Part shown: piece after piece, positions 1 to 8,956 of the stretch
Layout of the letters: every line of letters begins with the position of its first letter
How positions within the stretch are numbered: the first letter of the stretch is position 1
Origin: Mesorhizobium sp. LSJC280B00
GTDB taxonomy: Bacteria > Pseudomonadota > Alphaproteobacteria > Rhizobiales > Rhizobiaceae
Direction: 5' to 3'
NCBI RefSeq assembly: GCF_000502835.1
Contig: NZ_AYVL01000021.1
Span: forward strand, 127,360-172,589
DNA: 45,230 bases
The notes under the pieces: model-generated
What the model was told of the DNA's origin: nothing
Databases searched by the model: none
Seen by the model: only the letters and a program-made list of their open reading frames with translations
Translations under genes and position numbers: made by a program

Positions 1-805
1 CGCCATCGGCTATTGCGTCGGCGGCACGCTGTTGGCGGCAGCGCTGGCCTTGATGGCGCAGGAAGGCGACCACCGCATCAAATCGGCGACCTTCTTCACC
101 ACCCAGGTCGATTTCACCTATGCCGGCGATCTAAAAGTGTTCGTCGACGAGGAGCAGGTCGCGGCCGTCGAAAAGGCGATGAACGAAAAAGGCTATCTCG
201 ACGGCACCAAGATGGCGACCGCCTTCAACATGCTGCGCTCGGGCGACCTGATCTGGCCCTATGTCGTCAACAACTACATGCGCGGCAAGGATCCCCTGCC
301 CTTCGACCTGCTCTACTGGAATGCCGATTCGACCCGCATGGGCGCTGCCAACCATTCTTTCTATTTGCGCAATTGCTATCTCGAGAACAGGCTTTCGCAA
401 GGCATGATGGAACTGGCGGGCCGCACGGTTTCGCTGAAGGACGTTACCATGCCGGTCTACAACCTCGCCTCTAAGGAGGACCATATCGCGCCGGCGCTGT
501 CGGTATTCCTCGGCTCGAAATATTTCGGCGGCGAGGTCGATTACGTCATGGCCGGCTCCGGCCACATCGCCGGGGTCGTCAATCCGCCGGCGGCGCAGAA
601 ATATCACTACTGGACCGGCGGCAAGCCGGCCGGCGACTTCGACCAGTGGCTCGCCGGGGCCACCGACCATCCCGGTTCCTGGTGGCCGCACTGGCAACGC
701 TGGATCGAAGCCAAGGACAATACCCGCGTACCGGCCCGCAAACCGGGCGAGCATATGCAAGTTCTAGGCGAAGCCCCCGGCACCTATGTCAAGGTGCGCG
801 TGTAA
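1..805 (+). CDS. phaC: Class I poly(3-hydroxyalkanoate) synthase, C-terminal part (5' end outside window)
   Basis: This enzyme polymerises (R)-3-hydroxyacyl-CoA into the storage polyester PHA at the granule surface. The gene enters the window already open, in the frame starting at base 2. The first visible residues AIGYCVGGT are the lipase-like box with the nucleophile Cys (codon 14-16). Downstream are the catalytic Asp in SKEDHIAP and the general-base His in GSGHIAGVVNPP, in the order typical of an alpha/beta-hydrolase synthase. The Trp-rich ending (SWWPHWQRWIEAK) is also typical of class I PhaC. About 267 residues are present, so the N-terminal half lies upstream. The stop is TAA at 803-805. 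About 220 bases without a gene follow. Confidence 0.95.
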   Translation, partial: AIGYCVGGTLLAAALALMAQEGDHRIKSATFFTTQVDFTYAGDLKVFVDEEQVAAVEKAMNEKGYLDGTKMATAFNMLRSGDLIWPYVVNNYMRGKDPLPFDLLYWNADSTRMGAANHSFYLRNCYLENRLSQGMMELAGRTVSLKDVTMPVYNLASKEDHIAPALSVFLGSKYFGGEVDYVMAGSGHIAGVVNPPAAQKYHYWTGGKPAGDFDQWLAGATDHPGSWWPHWQRWIEAKDNTRVPARKPGEHMQVLGEAPGTYVKVRV

Positions 806-1027
806 CCATCTGTAATGTGTGGTGAGTTGACGCGCCGCCAAAAGCGGGCGAAATGGTGCCGTCAACCCTGAGCAGCCTTGATTCATCCTCTAGCCGCCAA
901 ATTACTTTGAGGCTTGCAGATTTGACACAGGTCTCGTTTCCGGTTCGGGGAACAAGGGTCATTTCGACGAGACGTTTCGACGCCGCGCCAATGACGAACC
1001 GGTCGGATATCGAGGGGGAATTTTGTT

Positions 1028-2239
1028 TTGAGATCAGCAGGATCGCGCCTCGCGAAGGGAGAAAGCCGCGCCATTGTGGCGGCGCTTTTCTCGGTGCTCC
1101 TGGCGTCCTGCACCTCGGCCGGCGACCCGACCATGTCGGTCGGCATGCCAGGCTACAATACCTCGGCTACCGAAATCAGCACGGCCGCCGGTGCGCCCCA
1201 GGCCAGCACGGCCGCATCATCGTCGCAGATGACAAGCGCACAAATGACGATGAATGCCGACGGCGACGCCAACCTTCCCGAGCAGGTCGCCTATGTGCCA
1301 GTGGCCAAGCCAGGGGCCAAGCCCGATGCCGGCTTCCCGATCGCCGTTCCCACGGCAGCCGAGACGATCGCGGGACACACGCCGCAGCCGCTGCAACCAA
1401 ACGCCCAGACGGCCGATCAGGCCGTGGCACAGAACAGTGCTGATGCATCGAAGCCCGACGCCAAGGCCGCAGCGCCGGCGATGAACAACCCGGTCTATGT
1501 GACCGCCGGCGAGATGCCGCAGCCACAGGCCTACGCACCGAAGAAAAACTTCCTGGCCTCGCTGTTCAGCGCCACCCCCGCTTCGGCAGCATCGCCGGCC
1601 AACAGCAGATCGGGCGGGCAGCCAACGGTCGTGCAGGCGACGCCTGCGGCAAAACCCACCGTTACCCTGGCCTCGGCCAATTCGGCTGAAAAGCCGGTGC
1701 AGCTGGTGTCGACGGGCGATACCAGCCACTTCACGGCCGATGCGCTGCCCGGCGTGCGCCAGACGGCGCTGTTCGAGATCAAGCGCAAATCCGGCCTCGA
1801 CGATGAGAGTGACGTCGATCTCAACGAAGACGAAGGTTCGGGTGGCGCTTACCAGGTCGCCTCCGCCGCCGGCCTCGCCCGGCTGGCGCCCAACGGCCTC
1901 CTGAAACAGAACGAAAGCGTCGATGTCGCCTGCTTGAAGCCGTCGCTGGTTCGCGTGCTGAAGACGATCGAAGGCCACTACGGCCGCAAGATGACGGTCA
2001 CCTCCGGCTATCGCGATCCGGCCCGCAACCGCCGCGCCAACGGCGCCAAGAATTCGCTGCACATGTACTGCGCCGCCGCCGACATCCAGGTCCCCGGCGT
2101 CTCGAAGTGGGAACTGGCGAGCTACATCCGCACCATGCCGGGCCGCGGCGGCGTCGGCACTTACTGCCACACCGAATCCGTTCACGTCGATGTCGGACCG
2201 GAGCGCGACTGGAACTGGCGCTGCCGCAGGCGCGGCTAG
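1028..2239 (+). CDS. DUF882 / peptidase M15-type exported lipoprotein
   Basis: A 403-residue exported protein. The TTG start at 1028 is chosen because a strong ribosome-binding site (GAGGGGG, about 1012-1018) lies at the right distance. A basic, hydrophobic leader ends in a lipobox LASC with the acylated Cys at residue 28, so it is probably anchored in a membrane. Residues about 30-290 are low-complexity (Ala, Pro, Gln, Thr) and look like a disordered linker. The last 110 residues form a DUF882/M15-like domain, with SGYRDPARN, SLHMYCAAADI and HTESVHVDVG supplying the Arg, His, Asp and His expected of a zinc carboxypeptidase-like fold. YcbK-like relatives act on peptidoglycan. The substrate is not known here. 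Confidence 0.85.
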   Translation: MRSAGSRLAKGESRAIVAALFSVLLASCTSAGDPTMSVGMPGYNTSATEISTAAGAPQASTAASSSQMTSAQMTMNADGDANLPEQVAYVPVAKPGAKPDAGFPIAVPTAAETIAGHTPQPLQPNAQTADQAVAQNSADASKPDAKAAAPAMNNPVYVTAGEMPQPQAYAPKKNFLASLFSATPASAASPANSRSGGQPTVVQATPAAKPTVTLASANSAEKPVQLVSTGDTSHFTADALPGVRQTALFEIKRKSGLDDESDVDLNEDEGSGGAYQVASAAGLARLAPNGLLKQNESVDVACLKPSLVRVLKTIEGHYGRKMTVTSGYRDPARNRRANGAKNSLHMYCAAADIQVPGVSKWELASYIRTMPGRGGVGTYCHTESVHVDVGPERDWNWRCRRRG

Positions 2240-2369
2240 GGCGAGGATCTTCCGTCACCGCGAAGGCCCTTCGGCGGCGTTGCATCATGCCGCAAAAACC
2301 AGCTTGGCTGTCGGAAAGACGCGGTTTGGAGCCAAAGGAAAAAAGTTGTCGCAGCCGGCGGCAGACGGG

Positions 2370-2398
2370 TTGCCGGTTTGTCGCGACGCAACTATAAG
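2370..2398 (+). promoter_or_regulatory. Putative sigma-70 promoter of tRNA-Glu
   Basis: A -35-like TTGCCG (2370-2375) and a -10-like TATAAG (2393-2398) are separated by 17 bases. The -10 ends 15 bases before the mature tRNA 5' end, which leaves room for a short leader. Read by eye only; no transcript start is known. Confidence 0.5.
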
Positions 2399-2413
2399 CG
2401 CTCACATCTGAGC

Positions 2414-2488
2414 GCGCCCATCGTCTAGCGGTCAGGACACCGCCCTTTCACGGCGGTAACAGGGGTTCGATTCCCCTTGGGCGTACCA
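2414..2488 (+). tRNA. tRNA-Glu (anticodon TTC)
   Basis: A full cloverleaf is readable. The acceptor stem GCGCCCA (2414-2420) pairs with TGGGCGT before discriminator A2485. The anticodon stem CCGCC/GGCGG holds loop CTTTCAC with anticodon TTC at 2447-2449. The T arm is GGGGTTCGATTCCCC. The 3' CCA is encoded at 2486-2488. The gene stands alone with a plausible promoter just upstream. Confidence 0.97.
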
Positions 2489-2613
2489 GCATTTCAACTT
2501 GGCATTATGTCTATCGCCAGCGTGATGCTGCGCAAGCTTTGCTGGACCCGCCACTCTGATGGGGATGTCGGCAAGAAGAGGCGAAGACGACTGAGGACTA
2601 CGTCGAAGGCTGT

Positions 2614-2910
2614 CTACGCCCGCAGTCCCCTCGCCTCGCCGCCGCGCTTGCGCGGAACCATCATGTCCCTGGCAAGCAGGCCGCTCACCCGGCAAAAGGC
2701 CATGAAGGCCCGCCATGCGTCTTCGGTCTCGACGATGTCCACCGTGGCGCCAAAACAGGCATTGAACGCGGCCTGGTAGGTTGGTCCCTTCCGGCGAACC
2801 GGCCACGTTTGCAGAAAATCGAGCGCCTGCTCGACACTGTAGATTTCCTCGACCGGCTGGCCGGGCACAGGCGCGATCCGCACCGGCACCTCGAATTGCA
2901 GTCTGTCCAT
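2614..2910 (-). CDS. DUF982 family protein
   Basis: A small 98-residue protein of the DUF982 family, which is abundant in rhizobia and has no established function. The start is ATG at 2910, beginning MDRLQFEVPV, with a GGGAGAG ribosome-binding site just upstream. The longer open frame to 2958 lacks such a site. The family pattern is visible: an N-terminal strand with a PV.I core, an EIYSVEQALDFLQTWP helix, and a C-terminal helix DAWRAFMAFCRVSGLL. No signal peptide or membrane segment is seen. It is transcribed toward tRNA-Glu and is flanked by divergent map. Confidence 0.8.
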   Translation of the reverse strand: MDRLQFEVPVRIAPVPGQPVEEIYSVEQALDFLQTWPVRRKGPTYQAAFNACFGATVDIVETEDAWRAFMAFCRVSGLLARDMMVPRKRGGEARGLRA

Positions 2911-3208
2911 TCGATCTCTCCCGAACTGACACCCCCGCAGCAACGCCGTTCGTCGCAAAAAATTGCCGTGGCGGCTTAATGCCTGGGCCGCTTCTCGCCT
3001 AGAAATGTGTCGTCACTACGGTGGTCAATGAACCCGGCGAAGCATGGGCCGCTAGAGGCAAGGAGAATGCTCCCAGGCGTGAATATCGCCGGTCTTCGGC
3101 CGTCGCCGGCAGTTCGTCCTTGAACCTTGCGCTTTCCAGTGCCAAATCTGGGAAGGTTTCTCTCGCGGAGGCTCATCCAGGCCTCGCATCCCTGCAAGAC
3201 GGATAAAA

Positions 3209-4036
3209 ATGGTCACCTATCTCGACGCCGCCACGGCACCGCTCAGAAACACCGGCCAGATCCGTCTTTACGACGAGGAAGGTTTTGTCGGCATGCGCAA
3301 GGCTTGCGATCTCACCGCGCGCTGCCTCGACGAACTGGTATCGATTGTGGCGCCCGGCGTCACCACCGAAGCGATTGATCGCTTCGTCTTCGAGTTCGGG
3401 ATGGACCATGGCGCGCTTCCGGCGACGCTCAACTACCGTGGCTACACGAAATCATCCTGCACCTCGATCAACCACGTCGTCTGTCACGGCATACCCGACA
3501 GCAAGCCGTTGAAGGATGGCGACATCGTCAATATCGACGTCACCTATATCCTCGACGGCTGGCATGGCGACTCCTCGCGCATGTATCCGGTGGGCACGAT
3601 CAAGCGTGCCGCGGAGCGGCTGCTCGAAGTCACGTATGAGTGCCTGATGCGCGGCATCGCGGCAATCAAGCCGGGCGCCCGAACCGGCGCCATCGGCGCC
3701 GCCATCCAGACCTATGCCGAAGCCGAGCGTTGCTCGGTGGTGCGCGATTTCTGCGGCCACGGGGTTGGCCGGCTGTTTCACGACGCGCCGAATATCCTGC
3801 ATTACGGCAGCGCCAGCGAAGGCGTCGAGATGCGGCCGGGCATGATCTTCACCGTCGAGCCGATGATCAATCTCGGCCGGCCGCATGTGAAAGTGCTGTC
3901 GGACGGCTGGACCGCGGTGACGCGCGACCGTTCGCTGTCGGCGCAGTACGAGCACACGATCGGCGTCACCGAGACCGGCTGCGAGATCTTCACGCTGTCG
4001 CCAAAAAACCTCGACCGCCCCGGCCTGCGGGCCTAG
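3209..4036 (+). CDS. map: Type I methionine aminopeptidase
   Basis: This enzyme removes the initiator Met from new proteins after deformylation. At 275 residues it has the normal length for a type I enzyme. The metal and active-site residues are in order: His in VCHGIPD, two Asp in DIVNIDVTY and HGDSSRM, His in GHGVGRLFHDAP, Glu in TVEPMINLG and Glu in YEHTIGV. The ATG at 3209 is preceded by an A-rich GACGGATAAAA segment rather than a strong GGAGG. The map-radC order, with a 52-base gap to the preferred radC start, is a frequent alphaproteobacterial arrangement. Confidence 0.97.
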   Translation: MVTYLDAATAPLRNTGQIRLYDEEGFVGMRKACDLTARCLDELVSIVAPGVTTEAIDRFVFEFGMDHGALPATLNYRGYTKSSCTSINHVVCHGIPDSKPLKDGDIVNIDVTYILDGWHGDSSRMYPVGTIKRAAERLLEVTYECLMRGIAAIKPGARTGAIGAAIQTYAEAERCSVVRDFCGHGVGRLFHDAPNILHYGSASEGVEMRPGMIFTVEPMINLGRPHVKVLSDGWTAVTRDRSLSAQYEHTIGVTETGCEIFTLSPKNLDRPGLRA

Positions 4037-4088
4037 TGTCTGGCAGATCGGGCGTTACCTTGCCCGGCAAATGCTGGGTGGGGCAGCC

Positions 4089-4835
4089 ATGAACGGTGAC
4101 GACGACGAGCGGGCCTTCTTTCCCGAAAGGCCAGTGCGATCACCCGCGAAGGCGGTGGCCGCCGACAAGCCGCATTATCTCGGCCATCGCGACCGCCTGC
4201 GCGAGCGCTTCGCCGCCGGTACCAACACCCTCCCCGACTACGAACTGCTCGAGCTTTTATTGTTTCGGCTGATCCCCCGCGCCGACACCAAGCCTGTCGC
4301 CAAGGCATTGCTGGCACGCTTCGGTACATTGGCCGAGGTCCTCGGCGCGCCCGTCGAGCGCCTGCAGGAGGTGAAGGGCATCGGCCCGGCGGTGGCGCTC
4401 GACCTCAAGGTGGTTGCGGCAACGGCGCAGCGCATGGCGCGCGGCGAGATCGCCGGCCGCGAGCTGTTGTCGACCTGGACGCAGGTTCTCGAATACTGCC
4501 GGTCGGTGATGGCCTTCGAGGAGCGCGAGCAGTTCCGCATCCTGTTCCTCGACAAGAAAAACGCGCTGATCGCCGACGAAGTCCAGCAGGTCGGCACCGT
4601 CGACCACACACCGGTCTATCCGCGCGAGGTGGTCAGGCGCGCCTTGGAGCTCTCCGCCACGGCGATCATTCTGGCGCATAACCATCCGTCGGGAGACCCG
4701 ACGCCGTCGCGCGCCGACATCGAGATGACCAAGCTGATCATAGAGACGGCCAAACCGCTTGGCATTGCCGTTCACGACCACATCATCATCGGCAGGAAAG
4801 GCCACTCCAGCATGAAGGGCCTGCTGCTGATCTGA
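4089..4835 (+). CDS. radC: RadC family JAB-domain protein
   Basis: A protein of the RadC/MPN family, annotated as DNA repair, although its biochemical role is unresolved. The N-terminal half has helix-hairpin-helix character (EVKGIGPAVALDLKVVA). The C-terminal JAB domain keeps the zinc-binding motif LAHNHPSGDPTPSRAD. The start at ATG 4089 gives 248 residues and has GGTGGGG 5-11 bases upstream. An in-frame ATG at 4071 would add six residues and has no clear ribosome-binding site. It probably shares a transcript with map. Confidence 0.95.
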   Translation: MNGDDDERAFFPERPVRSPAKAVAADKPHYLGHRDRLRERFAAGTNTLPDYELLELLLFRLIPRADTKPVAKALLARFGTLAEVLGAPVERLQEVKGIGPAVALDLKVVAATAQRMARGEIAGRELLSTWTQVLEYCRSVMAFEEREQFRILFLDKKNALIADEVQQVGTVDHTPVYPREVVRRALELSATAIILAHNHPSGDPTPSRADIEMTKLIIETAKPLGIAVHDHIIIGRKGHSSMKGLLLI

Positions 4836-4923
4836 GGTTTGGCGTTGTTTTCTGCTTTGTCCGCTGTGCGCCTCTGTACCGCAACGTGAAGGCGGTCGGC
4901 TCGATAAATTCTGGCGCCGAGGC

Positions 4924-7575
4924 TCAGCTGGCCGTGCGCAGGCGTCGCGATCGGACAAAGGTCTTAAGTCCCTCGGAATCGAATGCGTGGCCGAAGGCAT
5001 AACCCTGCAATATGTCGCAGCCCAGGCCCTTGAGTAGCCGTGCATGCTGCATCGTCTCGACGCCTTCCGCCACGACCTCGATACCCAGCGACTTGCCGAT
5101 TTCAATGATCGACGAGACAACCTGCCTTCTCTGCGGAGATTTGACGATTGGGGTGACCAGCTGCCGATCTATCTTCAGCCGGCGCGGCTGCAACTTCAGC
5201 AAACTGACCATCGAAGCGTAGCCGGTACCAAAATCGTCTATTTCGACGTCAATCCCCAGCTCTTTTATCTGCTCGATATTCCAGGTGACAAGGTCGTCGT
5301 TCTCGTCCAGGAAAATCGACTCAACAAGCTCGAACGAAACTGTTCCTTTCTTGATATTTTGTTCTCGCAGGCTCTTGATGAGCTCCTCGTCTTGAAGGCG
5401 CCTGGCCGAGACATTGACCGACACCCGCGGAATGTGAAGTTTTGCAGCGGACCACTCTTCGAAATCCGAAAGCGATTGCTTCAATATGGCTTGGTCGATG
5501 ATCGAGACGACGTTCAGTTCTTCTGCAATCCTCAGGAAGATGTCGGGCGCCAAAATACCCTTTATTGGATGTTTCCACCTCGCCAGCGCCTCAACCCCAA
5601 CGATTTCGAGCGTCTTTGCGTCAAATTGGGGCTGGTAGAAGGGGATGAACTCGTTGCGCTCGAGGCCGCCGAGAATTTCGTCGGCAATCCGCTTAGTATC
5701 GACGATTTCGCTTTGCATCGCGTCGGTGAAGAATTCGTATCGATTGCGGCCCCGCCCCTTTGCTCGGTAAAGGGCGATATCGGCGTTCACCAGCAGGTGT
5801 TTGGCTTCGACATCTTTTGCGTTATCGACAGCGATTCCCACGCTGACACCAAAACGGCATCGATGACCCTGATAGTAGACGGGTTCGCGCATCTGGCTGA
5901 TGATGCGGTCGGCGAGCAGCGCCAGTTGCTTGGTATCGTCGCGCACCACGCACAGAACGATGAATTCGTCTCCCCCGATACGGGCGACGAATCCCTCGTC
6001 GCCGACCTTCGACCTGAGCACGGTTGACGCGTGAACCAGCATCGCGTCACCGGCGGCGTGGCCCAGCGTATCGTTGATGTGCTTGAACCGATCCAGATCT
6101 ATGTGAAGCAGTGCCGCGTGCCCGCCTGAGCGCCTGGCGTTTGCCGCGTAATGTTCCAGTACCTGGTCGAGGTAACGCCGGTTGGGCAAGCCGGTCAGCG
6201 AATCATGAAGCGCGATGTGCTCTATGCGCGCTTTGGCCGACTCGAGTTCTGCATTTTTCGACTCGGACAGCTGTTTTGCACGAACCAGATCCTTGTTCAG
6301 CAGGACGTCGGCAGTCACGTCCCATTCCGCGCCGATCATTTTTGGGGTGTCGTTTGCGACCCGGTAGAGGATCGCCTTGGACCGGACATGACGGATCTCG
6401 CCATCCTGACGCACAATCCGGTACTCAGACAAATATGGTCGTCCGCTGGCCACTGCCCTGTCGAAGTCCGCGTTGGCGCCAGCCAAATCATCTGGGTGGA
6501 TTGCTCCCGCCCAGTCTGGGTAGCCCCGGTGCTCGCCGGTTGGTTTGCCATATATTTCGTTGACGCGATCATCCCACGTAAGCTCGTTGGTCGCGAGATC
6601 GTGTTCCCAAACCCCAATAGCCGAAGCTTCCAGAGCGAGTTCCAAGCGTCGTGACAATCGACGCAATTCCGCATAATTGCGCTGTCTTTCGCCAATCAGG
6701 CGGCCTGTGACCAGGAAAGGGAACACAACCAAGGCTCCGGCCGTCGCCATGATCGCGCGCAACAACCATGCGTTGCTTGGCGTCGAAGGCCAGCCATTTT
6801 TGGGAATGGCCGCGAGCTGCCACGAGCCGGAAGGAAGCAAAACGTCAGCCGTCACCGGATCGCTTTTGCTGATCTCCTCATTGCCGTAGAATTGACCACC
6901 TCGGTGACCGAGGGCGTCCCTGCCGATCAGCGCTACGTCGATCCCGAGATCGTCGTCAAGCAAGCCGCTCGCTCTGTAAAGGCGCTGCACGTCGACAACG
7001 GCGGAAATGATACCCCAGAACCGTTCCGTATTGCCAGCGCTCGGCACGAAGACCGGAAAGCGGCCGATGAAGCCTTGTCCTCCCTGTTTCAGGTCGACGG
7101 GACCGGCAAGCACCAGCTTGCGTTCGTCTCGCGCCCTTAGCGCAGCTGCACGCTGCCGCTCGTTCTTGCGGTAGTCCAGACCCATCGCCTGCTCGTTACC
7201 CTCCATCGGATACATAAGGGAAACGACCAGATCGGGCGCGCCGGCAATATCGTTCAATTGCGAGTCGGCGCCAAACAGATTGCTCGCGAGCGAGGCGAAG
7301 CGTTGCTGTCCCATATAGGGCTCGGTCACGACCGCGGCGACCAGTCCACGCACGAGCTGGAGGTTTCCATTGATATTGCCTTCGAGCTTGGCGCGGATGA
7401 GATTGACCTTGGTCAGCACGTCCGCACGGACGGCCTGGTCCGAGACGATTTTGTTCTGGTGCTCCGCGAACGCTGCGCTGACAAGGATGACGACAAACGC
7501 GATCGCCGCCGGAATATTTGCCGACGAAAAGACGGCCTCCTTGATGCCGTTGAACCTAGCGCGGAAAAAAGCCAA
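4924..7575 (-). CDS. CHASE-PAS-GGDEF-EAL membrane c-di-GMP turnover protein
   Basis: A large sensor that probably makes and/or degrades cyclic di-GMP. Residue numbers below count from the longer TTG frame at 7590. They show a membrane segment (about 25-43), a periplasmic CHASE-like domain (about 70-240, with MGLDY and PVDLKQGGQGF), a second membrane segment (about 275-297), a PAS domain (about 315-430), a GGDEF domain with intact GGDEF at 539-543, and an EAL domain. In EAL, EAL (667-669), DDFGTG (785-790) and EGVET (842-846) are intact, so both activities look possible. The inhibitory RxxD site before GGDEF is absent. I prefer the TTG at 7575 (883 residues), because GAGGA sits 8 bases upstream of it. 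Confidence 0.92.
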   Translation of the reverse strand: MAFFRARFNGIKEAVFSSANIPAAIAFVVILVSAAFAEHQNKIVSDQAVRADVLTKVNLIRAKLEGNINGNLQLVRGLVAAVVTEPYMGQQRFASLASNLFGADSQLNDIAGAPDLVVSLMYPMEGNEQAMGLDYRKNERQRAAALRARDERKLVLAGPVDLKQGGQGFIGRFPVFVPSAGNTERFWGIISAVVDVQRLYRASGLLDDDLGIDVALIGRDALGHRGGQFYGNEEISKSDPVTADVLLPSGSWQLAAIPKNGWPSTPSNAWLLRAIMATAGALVVFPFLVTGRLIGERQRNYAELRRLSRRLELALEASAIGVWEHDLATNELTWDDRVNEIYGKPTGEHRGYPDWAGAIHPDDLAGANADFDRAVASGRPYLSEYRIVRQDGEIRHVRSKAILYRVANDTPKMIGAEWDVTADVLLNKDLVRAKQLSESKNAELESAKARIEHIALHDSLTGLPNRRYLDQVLEHYAANARRSGGHAALLHIDLDRFKHINDTLGHAAGDAMLVHASTVLRSKVGDEGFVARIGGDEFIVLCVVRDDTKQLALLADRIISQMREPVYYQGHRCRFGVSVGIAVDNAKDVEAKHLLVNADIALYRAKGRGRNRYEFFTDAMQSEIVDTKRIADEILGGLERNEFIPFYQPQFDAKTLEIVGVEALARWKHPIKGILAPDIFLRIAEELNVVSIIDQAILKQSLSDFEEWSAAKLHIPRVSVNVSARRLQDEELIKSLREQNIKKGTVSFELVESIFLDENDDLVTWNIEQIKELGIDVEIDDFGTGYASMVSLLKLQPRRLKIDRQLVTPIVKSPQRRQVVSSIIEIGKSLGIEVVAEGVETMQHARLLKGLGCDILQGYAFGHAFDSEGLKTFVRSRRLRTAS

Positions 7576-7852
7576 TAGGCGATTCCTCAAGTGCCGTTTT
7601 CAGGTTCTCGGGGTCGACCCGATGAGGAACATTAGCTTTCAATGTTTAATTTGACCTTCATACTCCTGAGAAATTTCATTTTCCGACGGCTGACGCCGGC
7701 TGCGATACCGACAGCGATGCTGAAGGCGGGCTGCACGATGCGGACCAACATGAAACGCCAGCTAGATCAGCCTTGCTCGGAAGATCGAGGCGCACGAGCG
7801 CGATTGCACAAGTCGACGCTCCGACCCGAGTACTCTGGAGCGTTGACCTGGA

Positions 7853-8719
7853 CTAGTGCCCCTCAATCGCCTTGGGAGACACAAGGTATGGTATCTTGCC
7901 GACGCTGCGCTTCGTCGCGCCAATGGAATAGGCCATCGGTATCTTGGGAGAGTTCTCGGGTAGGCCGTACATATCCTTGCCGGCCCGCACGGCAAATGAA
8001 AAGTGCTGCCACGAAACCGTGTCATGCTCATTGAGAAAATCGAGCGTCAGACCAGCTGAAATCAGCGCATTCACCACGTCACTGATCGGGTGGATCCATT
8101 CATAATAGCGAGGATGCTTCAAGATACGATCATCGCCGGTGTAGGTCAGTTCCTCGTTCCAGGCGAGCGGCCGAGCTATCGGCGTTCGCCAGTCGTGCTT
8201 CAATTCCAGGGCCGCGGCCTTTCGATCGCACTGAAACATCAATGGATGGCCCTCGGCCATGTAGAGGCGGCCGCCGGGTCGCAGAAGATCGGCAACCACC
8301 CGCGCCCAACGGAACACGTCGTCCAGCCAGTTTACCGAACCCCAAGTAACGTAAGCGATATCAAAGGTCCGGCCGAGCGCTTCCACCGCCTCGAACAGTG
8401 GCGCTTCCACGAAGCGCACGTCGGTGCCTGCCTTCGCAGCAAAATCCCGCGCCGCCACGATCGCCGTCGGTGAAAAGTCGAGCCCGGTCACGCTGCCTGC
8501 GCCGAGATTCTTCAGGCTGATCGTGTCAAGACCGATGTGACACTGCAGGTGGACGATATCCTTGCCGGCGATGTCGCCGAGCTCGCGTGTTTCCAGCTCA
8601 TAGAGATTGGATCCGCCGGCCAGCACATTCTCGATGTGGTAGCTGCCCGTTGTGTCGGTCGAGTGCAGTTCGGCCCGATCATCCCAATTAAGGCGGTTCG
8701 CGCCCAGAAACCGTTCCAA
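7853..8719 (-). CDS. Class I SAM-dependent methyltransferase
   Basis: A soluble 288-residue methyltransferase of unknown substrate. The Rossmann-like SAM-binding region is read as DIVHLQCHIGLDTISL (motif I, with a Cys-His variant of the usual GxGxG loop), then VTGLDFSPTAI (acidic end of strand 2) and LLRPGGRLYMAEGH. The start is TTG at 8719, with a G-rich stretch (GGGGTGGGGGG) immediately upstream; no in-frame ATG is better placed. It is followed upstream by a 237-base gap to a glycosyltransferase on the same strand, so co-transcription is possible but not shown. Confidence 0.85.
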   Translation of the reverse strand: MERFLGANRLNWDDRAELHSTDTTGSYHIENVLAGGSNLYELETRELGDIAGKDIVHLQCHIGLDTISLKNLGAGSVTGLDFSPTAIVAARDFAAKAGTDVRFVEAPLFEAVEALGRTFDIAYVTWGSVNWLDDVFRWARVVADLLRPGGRLYMAEGHPLMFQCDRKAAALELKHDWRTPIARPLAWNEELTYTGDDRILKHPRYYEWIHPISDVVNALISAGLTLDFLNEHDTVSWQHFSFAVRAGKDMYGLPENSPKIPMAYSIGATKRSVGKIPYLVSPKAIEGH

Positions 8720-8956
8720 ATTCCCCCCACCCCTGACTGACGCATGGTAAACAAGTCGTTAAAACACCTTTGCAGCGAAAGTAGCGCGCGTCAATCCGGA
8801 CCGGGCGGCAGTGCGCCGCCGCTCGCGAAAGCATTAGCCCCGGGAAGGCTTGCTGCTGATCAAAGGCTTCTGGCGCGATCGCCGCGCCCGGCGACAAGAC
8901 CCCGCAGGCGCTCCCGGACTCCGCCGTCGTGGTCTGTATGTGGATTAGTCGGTTCC

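Noticed and set aside
2414..2488. tRNA-Glu as an attachment site of an integrated element
   Set aside because: No integrase gene or second copy of the tRNA 3' end was seen downstream.
7591..7852. A gene in the spacer upstream of the GGDEF-EAL gene (open frame 7642-8034)
   Set aside because: It overlaps the 3' end of the methyltransferase gene on the other strand, has no ribosome-binding site and matches no family.
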